Positions 17,979 to 27,822 of a stretch of 64,000 nt of DNA are shown in pieces. The translations under genes and the position numbers were made by a program. The notes beneath the pieces were generated by a model. The model ran no database searches and had not been told where the DNA came from. It worked only from the letters and a program-made list of their open reading frames with translations. Location of the stretch: NCBI GenBank assembly GCA_017415165.1, contig JAFQIY010000043.1, positions 1-64,000 on the forward strand. Reading direction: 5' to 3'. Position 1 is the stretch's first letter. Each line of letters begins with the position of its first letter. This DNA comes from Oscillospiraceae bacterium (lineage in GTDB: Bacteria > Bacillota > Clostridia > Oscillospirales > Ruminococcaceae).

Positions 17979-18697
17979 ATGAAAAGGATTTTTATTACGC
18001 TTCTAGCGGCAGTTATGCTTATGCTATCTTTTACGGCTTGCTCAGAGGAAGCCATAGATGATATTATTAAATCAGGAGAACAAGCAGTATCAAATATTTA
18101 TCTTGGGTCAAACGAACAGATTGCAGAGATATCTAAAAATTTAAAATCTGATGATATAAAGGAAAGTATGAAACAATCAAATCTATATGATTTATTGATA
18201 CAAGTAGTAGCAAACGATTCGTTTGAATTTACGATGAATGATCTTACGTTAAGTTATTCTGGAACAAAATGCTATCTCGGAAACGCGAATGAATATGCTT
18301 ATATCAAGGATTTTTTAACGGTATACGCTATTGACTATAAAAAACAAACGTATGGGTACATTTTTGTGGATTATGATGGATTTATAGATGAGATATATGA
18401 AATTTCACCAATAGATATTTTTTTGCTTATCTTTATAACGGTGAATTTATTGAAAGCGGGACAGAAGTAATAGACGGTGTGGAATATGAATATGATATTT
18501 TTACAACGTCAATCCCGCATGTATTTTTATACAAAGACGGAGCGTTGGTGGGACAAGGTGAAGGTGTATTGCCACGTCCTTTTGATCAGAGTGGATGTTA
18601 CTTTAGTCCAGTAAGCAGTGTCGATTTTGAAATTCCCGAGGAATATACAAAAATATCTCAAGAGGATATACTAGAGGAGCTTTCTAATCGGTATTAA
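17979..18697 (+). pseudogene. Secreted lipoprotein gene split by a T7 frameshift
   Basis: The first frame (17979-18470) encodes a lipoprotein signal, MKRIFITLLAAVMLMLSFTAC, with lipobox SFTAC, and runs to YEISPIDIF. At the T7 run 18418-18424 the frame changes: reading as though there were eight Ts gives IFFAYLYNGEFIESGTEV and then joins the second frame, which continues to the stop at 18697 (PHVFLYKDGALVGQGEG, EEYTKISQEDILEEL). The joined protein would be about 239 residues. Either the gene is broken, or the tract is phase-variable, slippery (A TTT TTT G), or a sequencing error. Function unknown. Confidence 0.75.
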
Positions 18698-18734
18698 GAA
18701 CAACAAATGATTTATTGCTTTTGGAGGTAATATT

Positions 18735-19565
18735 ATGGAATTATATGATAGAATCAGATTAAACTCAATTTCGGGGGGATATAATCATTCTCTTGCAGTG
18801 AAGAATAATGGACGAGTAGTTGCCGCAGGAGATAATAATTGGAAACAATGCAATGTTTTATTCTGGAATGATATAATTTCTGTTGCAGCAGGAGACGAGC
18901 ATAGCGTTGGATTGAAATCAAATGGAACAGTTGTTGCTACAGGAGAAAATGATGATGGAGAATGTAATGTGTCACAATGGACAGATATAGTTTCTGTAGC
19001 CGTAGGAATGGGATATACTTTGGGCTTGAAGAATAACGGAACAGTAATATCGACAGGCTATAATGATTGCGGACAACGAAGTGTGCGCAAATGGAACAAT
19101 ATTATTTCAATAAAAGCAGGCAATTCACATTCTCTTGGATTGAAATCAGATGGTACTGTTGTTGCAGTTGGCGATAACGATTTCGGACAGCGAAATGTAT
19201 CATCCTGGAAAAATATCATTTCAATTGAATGTGGTGCATTTACTTCGTTAGGTATTACGTCAGATAATACTGTCATAGCCGCAGGTTCCGATTATGATGA
19301 TGTTACAAGCAGTTGGACAGATATTGTTCAGGTTACGGCAGGTACCGATTTTATAGCGGGGCTAAGAAAAGATGGTACAGTAGTAGCAGTTGGTGAAAAT
19401 AAACATAAACAGTGCAATGTATCCGCATGGAAAAATATAGTTGCGATTTCTGCAGGTGCAAATCATATACTCGGGCTTCGTTCGGATGGTAAAGTAGTTG
19501 CCGCTGGTTATGATGGAGAAGGACAATGCATACTTTGGGGATTTAAGAATATCAAGATATATTAA
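18735..19565 (+). CDS. RCC1-like beta-propeller repeat protein
   Basis: 276 residues made of about seven ~40-residue RCC1-type repeats, each with the pattern W-x-x-I-(I/V)-x-(V/I)-x-A-G-x-x-H-(S/T)-L-G-L-K-x-(N/D)-G-T-V-V-A-x-G-x-N. It should fold as a seven-bladed propeller, and has no signal peptide. Bacterial RCC1 proteins are mostly of unknown role, probably protein binding. GGAGG sits 7 bases before the ATG. It follows the broken lipoprotein gene by 37 bases, so it may belong to the same transcript. Confidence 0.82.
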   Translation: MELYDRIRLNSISGGYNHSLAVKNNGRVVAAGDNNWKQCNVLFWNDIISVAAGDEHSVGLKSNGTVVATGENDDGECNVSQWTDIVSVAVGMGYTLGLKNNGTVISTGYNDCGQRSVRKWNNIISIKAGNSHSLGLKSDGTVVAVGDNDFGQRNVSSWKNIISIECGAFTSLGITSDNTVIAAGSDYDDVTSSWTDIVQVTAGTDFIAGLRKDGTVVAVGENKHKQCNVSAWKNIVAISAGANHILGLRSDGKVVAAGYDGEGQCILWGFKNIKIY

Positions 19566-19603
19566 GCGATTACATAAATTACTTTTAAATAATCGGATCG
19601 AAA

Positions 19604-19630
19604 TTAGCACTCTTAAATTAAGAGTGCTAA
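19604..19630. promoter_or_regulatory. CIRCE-type palindrome (HrcA box) or terminator
   Basis: TTAGCACTC-N9-GAGTGCTAA, a perfect match to the CIRCE consensus, extended to 11-bp arms with loop AAATT. TTTTT follows, so it could also serve as the terminator of the RCC1-like gene. No chaperone gene lies next to it. Confidence 0.6.
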
Positions 19631-19722
19631 TTTTTACTATCTATCCATAAAAATATCACAATTTATACACAATACATAGCTATACTATAATTGCAGAGAA
19701 AAGAAAAAAGAGCCTTGGAAAG
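19604..19722 (+). repeat. Left copy of ~120-bp direct repeat
   Basis: Matches 42359-42478 in the same orientation. After the palindrome loop, which differs, the copies agree over about 95 bases except one C/T change and one extra A. The shared part runs from TTAGCACTC to GCCTTGGAAAG. It lies just past the 3' end of the recombinase gene. Confidence 0.88.
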
Positions 19723-19774
19723 GCGTGTCCGTCACAAAGAAGTTTTTAAACCCTAAGACAAAGGTTGCCTAAAA

Positions 19775-21483
<1,709 letters not shown>

Positions 21484-21499
21484 GGTGGTAAAGTACAAA

Positions 21500-21516
21500 A
21501 GCGGAAATAATCCGCT
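21500..21516 (-). terminator. Terminator after tnpW
   Basis: AGCGGA/TCCGCT stem with a 5-base loop, then TTTTGTAC on the minus strand; 8 bases past the tnpW stop. Confidence 0.5.
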
Positions 21517-21524
21517 GTATTTTA

Positions 21525-21725
21525 CTACGCTACAAATTGCAGACTGTCAACATCTCTCGAAATCAGCCGCTTGATAATGTCATCAAAGGTCTCCTTACAC
21601 CCGAGGTTGAAGTGCGTTTCAACTATGTAAGTGGTATGTCCGATTTTGTATTCGGAGATGTTTGTGGCAAGTGAGGGGTTATTCTCATTTGCTACGGCGG
21701 TATTCCTGCATACATTTCTAATCAT
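21525..21725 (-). CDS. tnpW: TnpW-like transposon-encoded protein
   Basis: 66 residues. The core IGHTTYIVETHFN...KETFDDIIKRLI is characteristic of the small TnpW proteins found beside serine recombinases in clostridial mobilisable transposons. Their role is not established; a recombination-directionality or regulatory function has been suggested by position. GAAAGGA precedes the ATG. It lies 115 bases upstream of the recombinase on the same strand. Confidence 0.72.
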   Translation of the reverse strand: MIRNVCRNTAVANENNPSLATNISEYKIGHTTYIVETHFNLGCKETFDDIIKRLISRDVDSLQFVA

Positions 21726-21776
21726 TTAGCTCCTTTCTGCCTTATGGCGGTTGAATTGTTTGCAACTAATGCGTTA

Positions 21777-21804
21777 TTGAAAATCCAATAGTGTGTGGTA
21801 TAAT
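21777..21804 (+). promoter_or_regulatory. Promoter of XRE/TPR regulator
   Basis: TTGAAA (21777-21782), 16-base spacer, TATAAT (21799-21804). Confidence 0.72.
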
Positions 21805-21835
21805 ATAAACAAATCAAACTTAAAGGAGATTTGCT

Positions 21836-22468
21836 ATGTTATACCTGTCTGAAAATCTTAAAAAGTATCGTTCTCTTAAAAATCTTACACAAGAAGATGT
21901 TGCCGAATATCTTGGTATTACTCCCCAGAGTGTTTCGAAATGGGAGCGAGGTGAAAGTTATCCCGACATAACTTTTCTGCCTGCACTTGCAAATATTTTT
22001 GAAACCAGTATTGATTTACTGATAGGTATGGATACAATCCGTGCCGAACAGACACGCTACAACATACATAAAACCGCCGTTGAACTTCAGCGAAACGGTG
22101 ATTATGCCTCTGCTGAAAAGGTGTACCGTGACGCATTGCTGATTTATCCCAACAATCCGGGAATGATTTTAGGACTTGCAGGGGTGCTTGCATTGCAGGG
22201 TAAATCTGAGGAAGCGATTGAGCTTATGGAACGTGGGCTCCCCATATCCATAAACGAAAAGCAAAAGTCAACGACCCGTGCAGCATTGTGTTTTCTATAT
22301 CTGAAATGCGGCAGAAAAGATAAGGCAGAAGCACTTGCTTCTGAACTACCACACACCAGAGAAAGCCGTGAGGTTATTCAGCCGTTGATTTCAAAAGGGC
22401 TTGATGACAGTGAAATAGATGCAAACATTAAAAATATACTTCTTGGTGATGGAAAAGGAATAAGGTGA
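21836..22468 (+). CDS. XRE regulator with TPR tail
   Basis: 210 residues. An N-terminal helix-turn-helix (LSENLKKYRSLKNLTQEDVAEYLGITPQSVSKWERGES) is joined to tetratricopeptide-like helices: DYASAEKVYRDALLIYPNNP, and KSEEAIELMERGLPIS. AAAGGAGA lies 7 bases before the ATG. This architecture fits a peptide- or protein-responsive repressor. It is divergent from tnpW and may regulate the element. Confidence 0.85.
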   Translation: MLYLSENLKKYRSLKNLTQEDVAEYLGITPQSVSKWERGESYPDITFLPALANIFETSIDLLIGMDTIRAEQTRYNIHKTAVELQRNGDYASAEKVYRDALLIYPNNPGMILGLAGVLALQGKSEEAIELMERGLPISINEKQKSTTRAALCFLYLKCGRKDKAEALASELPHTRESREVIQPLISKGLDDSEIDANIKNILLGDGKGIR

Positions 22469-22477
22469 TACACTTCC

Positions 22478-22508
22478 GAGCGTGAGCGAAAACCTCACGC
22501 TCTTTTTT
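22478..22508 (+). terminator. Terminator of XRE/TPR regulator
   Basis: GAGCGTGAG/CTCACGCTC 9-bp stem with T6. Confidence 0.9.
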
Positions 22509-22509
22509 C

Positions 22510-22925
22510 ATAACCCATAATTTTTCTGTAAATAATTTTTCTCTACTATTTCATCACCCTCCTTAAAATTCAGCGGTCTCAGGTGCAACCTGAAATGTGG
22601 GGGTATGCTATCAGCACAGCGGCGGACGGCTGATACTTTTTGAGGGGGTAGCAACTCAAAAAGCCGCTTACCCCGAAAGTATACGGTACTTTCTCTGCTT
22701 GCTACGCATACAAAAAACAAAAGAATACGTATTCCTACTTTTCTTGTTCCGCCCGAATGGGCATTACCCCTCAAAAAAATCTGCAGCGGCTAAGGGCAAA
22801 AAAATACCCCCTTCATAAGTACCTACAAATTCGAACGAATTTTTAAGTCTGATGGAGGGGGATTATGAAATTTTGGAGGATTGTATAAAAAGAAAGGGGA
22901 ATAAATATTGTGGATTACAAAATTC
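22510..22925. other. Non-coding remnant of a mobile element
   Basis: About 400 bases with no convincing gene but much structure: TTTTTGAG-10-CTCAAAAA hairpin at about 22637-22662, CCGCTTACCCCGAAAG near 22668, runs of C/G-rich words (ATTACCCCTC, ATACCCCC), the palindrome AAATTCGAACGAATTT near 22825, and GGAGGGGG at 22853. GC and word use differ from the neighbours. The position beside recombinase and tnpW suggests a decayed mobilisation (oriT-like) region, but no nic site can be shown. Confidence 0.4.
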
Positions 22926-22954
22926 CCGATAACTCAATAAAGAATTATCGGGAT
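22922..22954. terminator. AT-rich hairpin
   Basis: ATTCCCGATAA/TTATCGGGAT stem with a 12-base loop and ATATATTATA after it. Probably a terminator of a lost gene. The ~200 bases that follow, to 23151, hold nothing I recognise. Confidence 0.5.
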
Positions 22955-23151
22955 ATATTATAATGCTTTATATCAGCGGTTTGTTTAGTACAATAATTGT
23001 ATAATCTCTCAATAATGCCAGTTTTTATTTTATAAATACACTGACAAATATACTGATTTGAGTAGTTAAATTGTGAGGAGATTGCAGTGATTAGCAAGTT
23101 TTGGCTAATAATCGACCAAATTGAATTAAAAACATCAAAAGTTGTCGGATA

Positions 23152-23180
23152 TTGAAATCTGACAGCTTTTATGTTATAAT
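23152..23180 (+). promoter_or_regulatory. Lipid operon promoter with possible operator
   Basis: TTGAAA (23152-23157), 17-base spacer, TATAAT (23175-23180). The imperfect inverted repeat GTCGGATattgaaATCTGAC spans the -35 box (about 23143-23163) and could bind a repressor. Confidence 0.72.
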
Positions 23181-23217
23181 ACAATAGATTATTATATTAT
23201 ATAGAAAGGATATTTTT

Positions 23218-23811
23218 ATGGTAAAGCTTGCAGAAATGTATGTAACACTGCTACCCGTTATTCTTGCAGGTATTATGAATATGGTATGGTGCAAGGTAAA
23301 TGTATGTGGTTTTCTGAAAAAGCCTGTTGATTTCGGAAAGAATTTTTCTGACGGAAGAAGAATATTCGGCGATAACAAGACCTTCAAGGGCTTTATCGGA
23401 ATGATTATTTTCGGAGCTGTGTTCTCAGTCCTGTGGGGAATTATTTCCCTGAACAGCGATTCTCTTACAGCCTATAACTATTTTTACAGAAATTATAACA
23501 ATTCTTTTTTGTATAATATTATGATTGGAACACTTATGGGCTTTGCCTACGCTTTATTTGAGCTTCCAAACAGCTTTTTGAAAAGAAGGCTTGATATTAC
23601 TCCTGGTAAAAATGATATAAGCGGTATAAAAAAAGTTTTTTTCATCTTCCTTGACCAGGCCGATTCAATTTTCGGCTGTGTTCTCGTTGTATGCATTTTT
23701 TATCCGTTGCCAATATGGTATTATTTTATATATGTACTGCTTGGTGCAGTAACACATATCATACTGAATATGCTTTTATATTTCTGTCATTTAAGAAAAA
23801 ATATGTTTTGA
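23218..23811 (+). CDS. CarS-like (CDP-archaeol synthase family) CTP:lipid-phosphate cytidylyltransferase
   Basis: 197 residues with five or so membrane segments. Family landmarks of PF01864 (CarS) are clear: DGRRIFGDNKTFKGFIG (about 46-62), ELPNSFLKRRLDITPG (about 117-132), and FFIFLDQADSIFG, where the paired acidic residues bind metal and CTP. Archaeal CarS makes CDP-archaeol from CTP and a dialkyl-glycerol phosphate; bacterial CdsA does the same for phosphatidic acid, and is related but longer. First gene of a seven-gene operon. AGAAAGGA lies 9 bases before the ATG. The lipid substrate is not known. Confidence 0.75.
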   Translation: MVKLAEMYVTLLPVILAGIMNMVWCKVNVCGFLKKPVDFGKNFSDGRRIFGDNKTFKGFIGMIIFGAVFSVLWGIISLNSDSLTAYNYFYRNYNNSFLYNIMIGTLMGFAYALFELPNSFLKRRLDITPGKNDISGIKKVFFIFLDQADSIFGCVLVVCIFYPLPIWYYFIYVLLGAVTHIILNMLLYFCHLRKNMF

Positions 23812-23829
23812 CCGAAAGGATATGTTTGA

Positions 23830-26337
23830 ATGAATATGTATTGTCTTGAAGAAAAGCTTAACGCAGGAGAGGTCGGCAACAAAGCAGCTTTTCTTTCCTT
23901 AATGAAACGTAACGGCTTCAATGTTCCGACAGGTATTGTTCTCGGGAACGATATTTTCACGAAAACTATTTCCGCAAATGATAACAAGCACGAGGTTGAT
24001 ATGCTTTTGGAGGTGCTTTCAAAAAGCAATGCAAAAGAAACCTCCGATAAAATTTCAGAGCTTTATTCCTCGCTTAAATTACATGATGAAGTAAAATCAG
24101 AAATAGAAGAAAAAATAAACATGCAAAAGAAATATGCCGTAAGAAGCAGCGGAATAAAAGAAGATTTAAGCGGATTTTCTTTTGCGGGTCAGTACGATAC
24201 AGTAATCAACGCAAAAGGTATTGACGAAATTTCAGCAGCTATTATAAAATGCTATCTTTCGGCATATTCGGAAACAGTTCTTTCTTATATTGCGGCAAAT
24301 GAATTGTCTGTCGATGAAATCGGAATGTCAGTTATTATTCAGGAAATGATTGATTCCGAGGTAAGCGGAGTCGCATTTACGGTAAATCCTACAAGCGGTT
24401 GTGATAAAGAAATCTTTATTGAGGCAGCAAAAGGTCAGGGCGAAAATCTTGTAAGCGGAAAGGTTGCAGCCGAAAGATATTCCTATAATTGGTGGAATAA
24501 AGAAATTACACTTTCATCAGGAAAGCTTATTTCTGACGACAAAATAAAAGAAATTGCAGATACAGCGCTTCGTATTCAGCAGTTTTTCGGTTACCCATGC
24601 GATATTGAATTTGCATATGAAAATGAAATTCTTTATATCCTTCAGGCAAGAGCAATAACAAAAATTCTTTACGGTGAAATAAAAGACCAATGGACTACCG
24701 CAGACTTTAAGGACGGCGGAGTTTCAGCAACCGTTTGTACCCCGTATATGTGGAGTCTTTATGAATATATCTGGGAAAGCGAATTGCGTAAATTCCTTAT
24801 TGAATCTAAAATCTTGAAGCCTGCCGAGCTTGAAAAAAAGCTTGGAGATATGTTCTACGGAAGACCTTATTGGAATTTAAGCGTTGTAAAATCGGCAATG
24901 GCTAAAGTTCCTGGATACAAGGAAAGAGATTTTGACAGTGAATTGGGTGTTAAAATAACGTATGATGGAGATGGCGTTACTACATCAGTTACTCCTAAAA
25001 CTCTTGTGGATATTGCCATAATGGCATTGGCGCAGAAAAAGATTGTCAAGGAACGCAAGGATAATGCCGAAAAATTCAAATCAGAACTCTTAAACATTTA
25101 TTCCGATTATTTTGCAGATAAGGACAAACCTTTTTCGGCTGACGAAATAAAAGCAAAATGGAAAAAGCTTGTTTTCACTGATTACCTTAACAGCGAAAGC
25201 ACATATTTCCGACAGATTTTTATCAACACAATTCATCAGTCATTGTATAAAGATAAAATCCTGAAGCACACCACAAAGGGCGGTTATTTTACCCTTATAG
25301 GCGGTCTTGATAATATTTCACATCTACTCCCTTTTTATGATATGTGGGAAATAAGCAGAAGTATCAGAAGCGACAAAGCTGCATTTGCTTTCTGGAGCGA
25401 CACGCCTGCTTCTGAAATAGCCGGAAAAACCAACTCTGTTCCTTGTGGCGAAAAGGTTCTGGAGTATATAGAAAAATTCGGGTATCACTCCAAGAAGGAA
25501 CTTGATGTTACATATCCGTCTTTTTATGAGGATATAATCACGGTAATAGATGATGTAAAAAGAACTTGTGCTTTAGGTGATGAATGTTCACCTGAAACCG
25601 ATTCTTTGCGTCTGCGTGAAGATTTCAGCAAAGAGATGGAAAAGGTAAAGAAAAAACTTTCTGCATCAGCTTACAGAAAGTTTGAAAAGAATGTAGCTGA
25701 AATGCGAAAGCTTCTTTGGTGGAGAGAAGAATTCAGAGATGTTTCAACAAGATTTTACTGCATAATCAGAGCGTATACGTTAAGGCTCGCTGAAATACTG
25801 TTCAATGAAAATTATATTTCAGATAAAAATGACATCTGGTTTGCAAAAATTGAAGATATACGAAACTTGCTTGATAATAACATCAAAAAGGAAGAATTCG
25901 CCAGAATAATAGAAAAAAACAAGGTATACTATTCCTCTTTCAGAAATTTTACAAGTGAAAACGAAATCGGCTCAAAATTTGCAAATACATCAAGCAGTGT
26001 TGCAGGTAAGGCGTTATGCGGAATAGGCTGTTCCTGTTTCAAGGCAACAGGAACAGCAAGAGTAATTCACTCTCTTGACGAAACAGACAGATTATGCGAG
26101 GGCGACATCCTTATAACTAAGTTCACCGATACAGGCTGGACAAGTAAATTTGCTATGCTGGGCGGAATTGTTACGGAGTACGGCGGAATACTATGTCACG
26201 CAGCAATAGTTTCAAGAGAATACGGCATTCCCTGCGTTGTCTGCACCGAAAATGCAACAAAGCTTATCAAGGATGGCGAAACTATTACAATAAACGGCGA
26301 AACGGGCGAAATAATAATTGGCGGTGAAAAGAATTGA
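23830..26337 (+). CDS. ATP-grasp/phosphohistidine dikinase of Rph-type layout (copy 1)
   Basis: 835 residues. The N-terminal PEP/pyruvate-dikinase-type ATP-grasp domain has YAVRSSGIKEDLSGFSFAGQ near 105 and VIIQEMIDSEVSGVAFTVNP near 170. A ~450-residue middle region follows with no family match that I can name. The C-terminal swivelling domain carries the phosphohistidine, His790, in GGILCHAAIVSREYGIP. There is no TIM-barrel after it, so this is not a PEP synthase; the order ATP-grasp, acceptor domain, His domain is that of rifampin phosphotransferase. Such enzymes pass the ATP beta-phosphate to an acceptor. The operon suggests a lipid alcohol, which is inference. It starts 18 bases after the CarS-like gene. 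Confidence 0.78.
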   Translation: MNMYCLEEKLNAGEVGNKAAFLSLMKRNGFNVPTGIVLGNDIFTKTISANDNKHEVDMLLEVLSKSNAKETSDKISELYSSLKLHDEVKSEIEEKINMQKKYAVRSSGIKEDLSGFSFAGQYDTVINAKGIDEISAAIIKCYLSAYSETVLSYIAANELSVDEIGMSVIIQEMIDSEVSGVAFTVNPTSGCDKEIFIEAAKGQGENLVSGKVAAERYSYNWWNKEITLSSGKLISDDKIKEIADTALRIQQFFGYPCDIEFAYENEILYILQARAITKILYGEIKDQWTTADFKDGGVSATVCTPYMWSLYEYIWESELRKFLIESKILKPAELEKKLGDMFYGRPYWNLSVVKSAMAKVPGYKERDFDSELGVKITYDGDGVTTSVTPKTLVDIAIMALAQKKIVKERKDNAEKFKSELLNIYSDYFADKDKPFSADEIKAKWKKLVFTDYLNSESTYFRQIFINTIHQSLYKDKILKHTTKGGYFTLIGGLDNISHLLPFYDMWEISRSIRSDKAAFAFWSDTPASEIAGKTNSVPCGEKVLEYIEKFGYHSKKELDVTYPSFYEDIITVIDDVKRTCALGDECSPETDSLRLREDFSKEMEKVKKKLSASAYRKFEKNVAEMRKLLWWREEFRDVSTRFYCIIRAYTLRLAEILFNENYISDKNDIWFAKIEDIRNLLDNNIKKEEFARIIEKNKVYYSSFRNFTSENEIGSKFANTSSSVAGKALCGIGCSCFKATGTARVIHSLDETDRLCEGDILITKFTDTGWTSKFAMLGGIVTEYGGILCHAAIVSREYGIPCVVCTENATKLIKDGETITINGETGEIIIGGEKN

Positions 26338-26339
26338 AA

Positions 26340-26942
26340 ATGTTTCTCGGATACTATAACAAATCGGTAATACTTACATATATAGGTGCAGCAGCTGCAG
26401 TCCTCGGAATGGCATTGGCACTTTCGGGAAAAATGAAATATGCTGTCTTATGCCTTATTGTATGCGGCGTCGCAGACCTCTTTGACGGAATGATAGCAAG
26501 ACGCTGTAAAAGAACGGAAGAAGAAAAAGAATTCGGAATACAGATAGACTCCCTTACCGATATGGTAAGCTTTGCTGTTTTTCCTGTTGTAATTTCCTTT
26601 GCTATGGGAAACACAAGTTGGTATCATATCGCAATCAGTGTGTTTTATGTGCTTGCAGCTATAACAAGGCTGGGCTTTTTCAATGTTTCTGCTTCCATTT
26701 CATCGGAAACAAAATTCTATACAGGATTACCTGTAACCTTTGCGTCTCTGATAGTTGTATCTGCTTTTATTGCAGACAGCATTTTAAGCATCACCGAAAT
26801 AATAATGCCTGTATGTCTTTTTGTCACAGCTGTTCTGTTTATACTTAAAATAAAAATAGCAAAACCGAAGGGAATTGCATATCTGCTGCTCGGACTTCTT
26901 GCAATAGCCCTTGCCGTTGCAGTAATTTTTGTTGGTGGATAA
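26340..26942 (+). CDS. pssA: CDP-alcohol phosphatidyltransferase (PssA-like)
   Basis: 200 residues, mostly membrane helices. The CDP-alcohol signature is present as DLFDGMIAR, an 11-residue spacer, then FGIQIDSLTDMV: DG-x2-AR and G-x3-D-x3-D with a spacer three residues longer than the textbook pattern, as in many clostridial PssA proteins. Known relatives transfer the lipid phosphate of CDP-diacylglycerol (or, in archaea, CDP-archaeol) to serine. The decarboxylase next to it supports serine as acceptor. I choose ATG 26340, since MFLGYYNKSVILTY is the usual family start; an in-frame TTG at 26334 overlaps the previous stop. Confidence 0.85.
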   Translation: MFLGYYNKSVILTYIGAAAAVLGMALALSGKMKYAVLCLIVCGVADLFDGMIARRCKRTEEEKEFGIQIDSLTDMVSFAVFPVVISFAMGNTSWYHIAISVFYVLAAITRLGFFNVSASISSETKFYTGLPVTFASLIVVSAFIADSILSITEIIMPVCLFVTAVLFILKIKIAKPKGIAYLLLGLLAIALAVAVIFVGG

Positions 26943-26943
26943 T

Positions 26944-27822
26944 ATGGCAAGGATTTACGACAGAAAAAGCAAAACCTTTTATGAGGATAAACAGTATGGT
27001 GGCAAAGCTCTTAATTTTCTGTACGGCAATATATTGGGAAGAATTATTCTAAGACTTTTTATTGCAGGAAAAGGCTATTCAAGACTCAATGCAAAAAGAA
27101 ATTCCACAAGAAAATCCACAGAGAAAATTGCCCCCTTTGTCAAAGAATACGGAATTGTTATGAGTGATTTTGAGGACAGGGAGTACAGTTCCTTTTCCGA
27201 TTTTTTCACAAGAAAGCTTGCTGACGGAAAAAGAGTCTTTTCAGCCGAAAAAAATGATTTGATATCCGTAGCAGACAGCAAGCTTCTTTGCTACAGAATT
27301 ACAGATGACGGAAAAATTCCCATAAAAAACAGTATCTATACTGCAAGGGAAATCATAGACGAAGATTTGACAACGGACTTTTATGGTGGATATTGTCTTG
27401 TTTTCAGATTAACGGTTGACGATTACCACAGATATTGCTTTTTCGACGACGGAAAGCTTATCCGAAGCAAATATATAAATGGTAAGCTTCATACCGTGAG
27501 TCCGATTTCTTCGAAAAAATATAAGGTGTTTTCAGAAAACTTCCGTAGTGTTTCGTATATCGAAACGGAAAACTTCGGCACTTGCTATCAAATTGAAATC
27601 GGTGCCTTGCTTGTAGGCAAAATAATAAATTACTCCGCAGAAAGTTTCTTCAAGGGTGAAGAAAAGGGATACTTTGAAATGGGAGGCTCAACCTGCGTTG
27701 TTATGGTAAAAAAAGGCACCGTGACTATTGATGCCGATATACTTGAAAATTCTGAAAAAGGAATTGAAACCAAAGTCCTTATCGGAGAAAGGATAGGAAA
27801 GAAAAATGCTCAGGCGACTTAA
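26944..27822 (+). CDS. psd: Phosphatidylserine decarboxylase proenzyme
   Basis: 292 residues. The self-cleavage site that creates the pyruvoyl group is GGST in YFEMGGSTCVVM near residue 250. The catalytic histidine motif is VDDYHRYCF near 160, and FSDFFTRKL at about 85 is a further family landmark. It decarboxylates phosphatidylserine, or archaetidylserine in archaeal homologues, to the ethanolamine lipid at the membrane. The start ATG at 26944 is one base past the pssA stop. The 3' end overlaps the UbiA-like gene by 17 bases, implying translational coupling. Confidence 0.9.
   Translation: MARIYDRKSKTFYEDKQYGGKALNFLYGNILGRIILRLFIAGKGYSRLNAKRNSTRKSTEKIAPFVKEYGIVMSDFEDREYSSFSDFFTRKLADGKRVFSAEKNDLISVADSKLLCYRITDDGKIPIKNSIYTAREIIDEDLTTDFYGGYCLVFRLTVDDYHRYCFFDDGKLIRSKYINGKLHTVSPISSKKYKVFSENFRSVSYIETENFGTCYQIEIGALLVGKIINYSAESFFKGEEKGYFEMGGSTCVVMVKKGTVTIDADILENSEKGIETKVLIGERIGKKNAQAT

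Noticed and set aside
22945-23387. Minus-strand ORFs before and within the CarS-like gene
   Set aside because: They overlap the operon promoter and the real gene, and their composition is that of AT-rich non-coding DNA.
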